A stretch of 39,227 bases of DNA, taken from positions 1 to 39,227 of the forward strand of contig JAGVAO010000130.1 of NCBI GenBank assembly GCA_020060235.1, read 5' to 3'. Below the pieces are notes generated by a model, which was not told the DNA's origin, made no database searches, and was given only the letters and a program-made list of their open reading frames with translations. Source of the stretch: Anaerolineales bacterium (GTDB lineage: Bacteria > Chloroflexota > Anaerolineae > Anaerolineales > Villigracilaceae). The translations under genes were made by a program, and so were the position numbers. Positions 36,367-39,227 of this stretch are shown here, in pieces. How positions within the stretch are numbered: the first letter of the stretch is position 1; each line of letters begins with the position of its first letter.

Positions 36367-37146
36367 TCAGACGCTTAACTCGGCCAGGATTTTTTCATGC
36401 AGGGCCGGGTTGGCCGCAATCACCGAGAGCGGCGGCTTAAGGAAGTTGACCTGCCCGCGCGCGTCGGTCACTTTTGCCCCGGCTTCCATTGCCACCAGCG
36501 CGCCAGCGCACAGGTCCCAGGCTTTGAGCGAAAGTTCCCAATAACCGTCGAAACGCCCCGCGCCAACGTAGCACAAATCCAGGGCAGCCGAGCCAAGCCG
36601 GCGCACACCCTGCGAATTAAGGGCAAATTTTGCATAATTGCCCAGGTTGTTGTTTTCGGTTGTGCGAACATCGTAGGGGAAACCCGTCACCAGCAGGCTG
36701 CGGCTGAGGTCGGCTTCCTGCCGCGCCCGCAGCGGGCGGCCGTTCAGCCACGCGCCGTGTCCTCTTTCGGCAAGGAACATTTCATCGCGCATCGGGTCGT
36801 ACACCGCGCCAAACGTCAACGCGCCGCGATGGGCATAGGCAATCGCCACCGAAAAAAGCGGCACGCCGTGGGCGTAATTGACCGTGCCGTCGAGCGGGTC
36901 GACAATCCACAGGTGTTCGGTGCTGCCGTTGGTTTCGCCGCTTTCTTCGGCCATGATGCTGTGACCGGGGAATTTGCGCGAAATCTCGCCCAGGATGTAG
37001 TCTTCAGATTGGCGGTCGATTTCGGTCACCAGGTCGATTTCCCCTTTGAAATCGACCTGGAAATCTTTTTCATAGCCGTCAGACAAAATACGACCGGCCT
37101 GGCGCGCTATTTGCTCCAGGTCGGTCAGGGTTGGCATGTTCGTCAT
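36367..37146 (-). CDS. suhB: Inositol-1-monophosphatase family protein
   Basis: A 259-residue magnesium- and lithium-sensitive phosphatase family member. Metal-site motifs are present: AEESGE (Glu), WIVDPLDGTVNYAHG (the family DP(I/L)DGT motif) and AWDLCAGALVAMEAGA (the WD motif). It would release myo-inositol from the product of the INO1-type synthase at 29894-30970; related enzymes also act on fructose 1,6-bisphosphate or PAPs-type nucleotides. The start at 37146 directly abuts the stop of the upstream response regulator (TAAATG), so translation is coupled. It is convergent with the flavoprotein gene with six bases between. Confidence 0.93.
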   Translation of the reverse strand: MTNMPTLTDLEQIARQAGRILSDGYEKDFQVDFKGEIDLVTEIDRQSEDYILGEISRKFPGHSIMAEESGETNGSTEHLWIVDPLDGTVNYAHGVPLFSVAIAYAHRGALTFGAVYDPMRDEMFLAERGHGAWLNGRPLRARQEADLSRSLLVTGFPYDVRTTENNNLGNYAKFALNSQGVRRLGSAALDLCYVGAGRFDGYWELSLKAWDLCAGALVAMEAGAKVTDARGQVNFLKPPLSVIAANPALHEKILAELSV

Positions 37147-37776
37147 TTACTTTTTTGAAACCTTCATTCCTTCGAGAATGCGGTAAATCTCCTGCAACTC
37201 GGCCTTGATGTTCTCGCGGTCGGCATTGGACTGTTCGAGCATGGTCTTAAAGGCCGGGCGCTGTTCTTCCGGCAGGGTCGGGATGAGCCGTTCGATGCGC
37301 TGGATTTGGGTATGCTTGTGGCGCAACTTCTGCTCGAGGCGCTCTTTATAGCCCTGGTAAAAGACCTGGCTGTTGAGCGGCTCCGGCGAAGTCGGCGGCC
37401 CCTGGGTCATGATTTCGGCAACCGTCAGCAGGAATTCTTCGGTGTCGATTGGCTTCTCGATAAAACGGGCCGCGCCCAGGCTCATGGCAAACCCCCGGTC
37501 TTCGGGGGTGACATAGGTAGCCGAAAGAAAGATGACCGGAATGGCACGGGTCTTGGGGTCTTCGCGCAACTTTTGCACAAAGGCAAACCCGTCCAACTTG
37601 GGCATCAGGATGTCGGTGATAATCATGACCGGGTTTTCGGTGCGGGCTTTTTGCAGCCCCTCGAGGCCGTTGGTGGCGCTAATCACCTGGTAGCCTTTAA
37701 AGCGCAGGGTGACTTCGAGCAACTCAAGAACGTTGGGAACGTCTTCAACAACAAGAATGGAACCTTGAATAGTCAT
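37147..37776 (-). CDS. Response regulator: receiver domain plus C-terminal coiled coil
   Basis: A 209-residue protein. The receiver domain (1-125) has the acidic pair Glu11-Asp12, phospho-acceptor Asp55 (IITDILMPKLDG), the switch Ser/Thr in FLSAT and Lys108 (EKPID). Instead of a DNA-binding or enzymatic domain the C-terminal 80 residues are charged and helical (YKERLEQKLRHKHTQIQRIERLI ... LEQSNADRENIKAELQEIYRILEGM), likely a coiled coil. It therefore probably signals by protein contact. A kinase partner is unknown; the GAF histidine kinase at 31126 is the nearest candidate. It is the first gene of a two-gene unit with the phosphatase. Confidence 0.9.
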   Translation of the reverse strand: MTIQGSILVVEDVPNVLELLEVTLRFKGYQVISATNGLEGLQKARTENPVMIITDILMPKLDGFAFVQKLREDPKTRAIPVIFLSATYVTPEDRGFAMSLGAARFIEKPIDTEEFLLTVAEIMTQGPPTSPEPLNSQVFYQGYKERLEQKLRHKHTQIQRIERLIPTLPEEQRPAFKTMLEQSNADRENIKAELQEIYRILEGMKVSKK

Positions 37777-37824
37777 AAGTTTATTTTACACCCTGCGCAA
37801 GTTTTAAGCCTTACAGATGACCAA

Positions 37825-38724
37825 CTAATCGGCCCAGACGCGGCGCCCGAGGGCCGAAGCAACTAACTCGACCGAAAGATGGGCGGTCTGGTTCCCGGCA
37901 TCCAGGATGGGATTGCTCTCGACCATATCCAGGCCGATGAGTTTGCCGGTTTCGTAAGCCAGTTCGCAGGCCAGGTGCGCTTCGCGGTAGGTCAACCCAC
38001 CTGTTACCGGCGTCCCGACTCCCGGGGCGTGGCGCGGCTCGAGGGAATCCATATCGAAGGACAGGTAAATCCCATCCACCTCCTGCGAGATTTGGGCGAT
38101 GGCTTTCGTCAGGGCGTTGAACATGCCCAGGCGGTCGATTTGCTCCATGCCCATCACCAGCACCCCGGCCTCGCGCAGGAGCGGTTTTTCGCCCGCATCC
38201 AGGTCGCGCGCGCCGATAATGGCCACCCGGCGCGGGTCCACCACCGGGACGGTTTCGTCCCACAATTGCAGCAGGCGCGGGTCGCCGTAGCCGCACAGGG
38301 CCGCCAGCGGCATCCCGTGGATGTTGCCGGAGGGGGTCGTTTCGGGGGTGTTGAAATCGGCGTGGGCATCGACCCACAGGACGCCGATTTTGCGCCGCCG
38401 CGCCGCGCCGCGAATCGAGCCAAGCGCGATGCTATGGTCGCCGCCCAGCACCACCGGGAATCGCCCGCCTTGCAGGCTGGTCGCCACTGCCCCGGCAGTG
38501 CGGCGCGCCATCGGCACAATACAGTCGATGTAGCGCAATTTTGGCTCGTTGACGGTGCAGGTCTCGGCAATCGGCACTTCGACATTGCCCTTATCCTGCA
38601 CTTCATGGCCAAGTTTTTCAAGTTCGTTTTGCAAATTGGCATAACGGATGGCGCTAGGGCCCATATCGACCCCGCGCCGCCCGGCGCCCAGGTCAATCGG
38701 CACGCCGATAATATCCACTTTCAT
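37825..38724 (-). CDS. rocF: Arginase (ureohydrolase family)
   Basis: A 299-residue manganese enzyme that hydrolyses arginine to ornithine and urea. The three ureohydrolase motifs are GGDHSIALGS (His), WVDAHADFN (Asp, His, Asp) and SFDMDSLEPRHAPGVGTP (Asp, Asp). The N-terminus MKVDIIGVPIDLGAGRRGVDMGPSAIR is typical of true arginase rather than agmatinase, and the length is normal. The longer open frame upstream is the antisense of purB and is rejected. GGAGGAG stands just before the ATG at 38724, and a TATAAT (38760-38755, minus strand) lies about 30 bases upstream. It is divergent from purB. Confidence 0.94.
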   Translation of the reverse strand: MKVDIIGVPIDLGAGRRGVDMGPSAIRYANLQNELEKLGHEVQDKGNVEVPIAETCTVNEPKLRYIDCIVPMARRTAGAVATSLQGGRFPVVLGGDHSIALGSIRGAARRRKIGVLWVDAHADFNTPETTPSGNIHGMPLAALCGYGDPRLLQLWDETVPVVDPRRVAIIGARDLDAGEKPLLREAGVLVMGMEQIDRLGMFNALTKAIAQISQEVDGIYLSFDMDSLEPRHAPGVGTPVTGGLTYREAHLACELAYETGKLIGLDMVESNPILDAGNQTAHLSVELVASALGRRVWAD

Positions 38725-38754
38725 GGCTCCTCCTCGCCTCTCTGGCAAGCGCAA

Positions 38755-38790
38755 ATTATACCCATCTGCGCCGCTTTTCTGCGGTATGAT
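38755..38790. promoter_or_regulatory. Divergent -10 boxes for rocF (-) and purB (+)
   Basis: Minus strand TATAAT at 38760-38755 for rocF. Plus strand TATGAT at 38785-38790, six bases before the purB ATG at 38797, which suggests a leaderless purB transcript. Confidence 0.55.
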
Positions 38791-38796
38791 TTGGGC

Positions 38797-39227
38797 ATGA
38801 ATCATTCTTCCTACCAATCCCCGTTTTCTTTTCGTTACGCCTCGCCCGAAATGCGCCAGTTGTGGAGCGAGGAGCAAAAACGCCGGTTGTGGCGGCAAAT
38901 TTGGGTCGCGCTGGCAGAAATCCAGCAGGGCTATGGGCTGGTGAGCGCCGAGCAGGTTGCCGACCTGCGCGCCCATGTCGATGAAATCAACATCGCCCGC
39001 GCGCTCGAAATCGAGGCCGAGATTCACCACGACCTGATGGCCGAAGTCCATGCCTATGCCGAGCAATGTCCGCTCGGCGGCGGAATCATCCACCTGGGCG
39101 CGACCTCGATGGACGTGGAAGACAACGCCGACGCCCTGCGCCTGCGAGCCGCCCTCGACCTGACACTCGAAAAACTGGCCGGCCTGCTGCGCCTGTTCGC
39201 CGAAAAAATCGAACAATACGCCGACAC
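38797..39227 (+). CDS. purB: Adenylosuccinate lyase, 5' part (3' end outside window)
   Basis: The first 143 codons of a fumarase/aspartase-superfamily lyase; the frame runs off the window end. The N-terminus (YQSPFSFRYASPEMRQLWSEEQKRRLWRQIWVALAEIQQGYGLVS) and the block DLMAEVHAYAEQCP...GIIHLGATSMDVEDNADALRLRAALDL match PurB, including the HLGATSMDVEDNA substrate-binding motif. The enzyme acts twice in purine synthesis (SAICAR to AICAR, and adenylosuccinate to AMP). The ATG at 38797 is chosen because the protein matches from there and TATGAT ends six bases upstream; there is no ribosome binding site, so the mRNA is probably leaderless. Confidence 0.92.
   Translation, partial: MNHSSYQSPFSFRYASPEMRQLWSEEQKRRLWRQIWVALAEIQQGYGLVSAEQVADLRAHVDEINIARALEIEAEIHHDLMAEVHAYAEQCPLGGGIIHLGATSMDVEDNADALRLRAALDLTLEKLAGLLRLFAEKIEQYAD

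Noticed and set aside
37825-39216. A 463-codon arginase frame starting far upstream
   Set aside because: The extra N-terminal part is antisense to purB; arginase starts at 38724 with a ribosome binding site and normal length.

Overview
The window reads as chromosomal DNA of a moderately GC-rich bacterium, most likely a member of the Chloroflexota (Anaerolineae-like). The basis is the mix of families: a bacterial Elp3, a very long SecA without the C-terminal zinc motif, an ECF sigma factor coupled to a DUF5667 membrane protein, an INO1-type inositol-phosphate synthase, a Ser/Thr kinase with a many-helix sensor half, and TATAAT-type promoters, some apparently leaderless. This placement is inference; no rRNA or tRNA is present to settle it. 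Coding density is high and no gene-free stretch exceeds about 180 bases.

Layout. 1-4965: the 3' part of thrS, then a divergent pair (elp3 on minus, a Trm9/ALKBH8-like methyltransferase on plus) and a transglutaminase-fold protein. 4965-7831 (minus): an ECF sigma factor, a translationally coupled DUF5667 anti-sigma candidate, a small lipoprotein and a secreted protein. The last two share a Cys-containing domain, and the sigma and lipoprotein genes share a near-identical ECF-type promoter. 7920-9014: a BrnT-type toxin-antitoxin pair between two copies of a hairpin repeat, and a small membrane protein. 9178-17120 (minus): acnA, then add behind a giant secA. 17188-21184 (plus): a cyclic-nucleotide-binding/bPH membrane protein, def, recF and a cupin. 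21340-26193: a phosphotransferase, a SagB-type oxidoreductase, a tyrosine phenol-lyase-like enzyme behind an Lrp regulator, and a DinB-like protein. 26265-30970: the membrane Ser/Thr kinase, a HIT protein, a deacetylase-like lipoprotein and INO1. 31126-36360 (plus): a compact run of histidine kinase, PfkB kinase, M20 peptidase, SET-domain protein and flavoprotein. 36367-39227: inositol monophosphatase with a response regulator, arginase, and the start of purB.

The strongest candidates for something undescribed are two. One is the sigma/DUF5667/secreted-protein module, whose promoters can be read directly: TTTGTAACGAA, 13 bases, CGTCATA, twice. The other is the elp3/Trm9-like pair, which would predict a eukaryote-like wobble-uridine modification (cm5U to mcm5U) in a bacterium.

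Other themes are several short inverted-repeat elements (one apparently inserted in frame inside a flavoprotein gene), a recurring terminator-like hairpin, and three TATAAT-like boxes placed exactly six bases before an ATG, which suggests leaderless transcripts.
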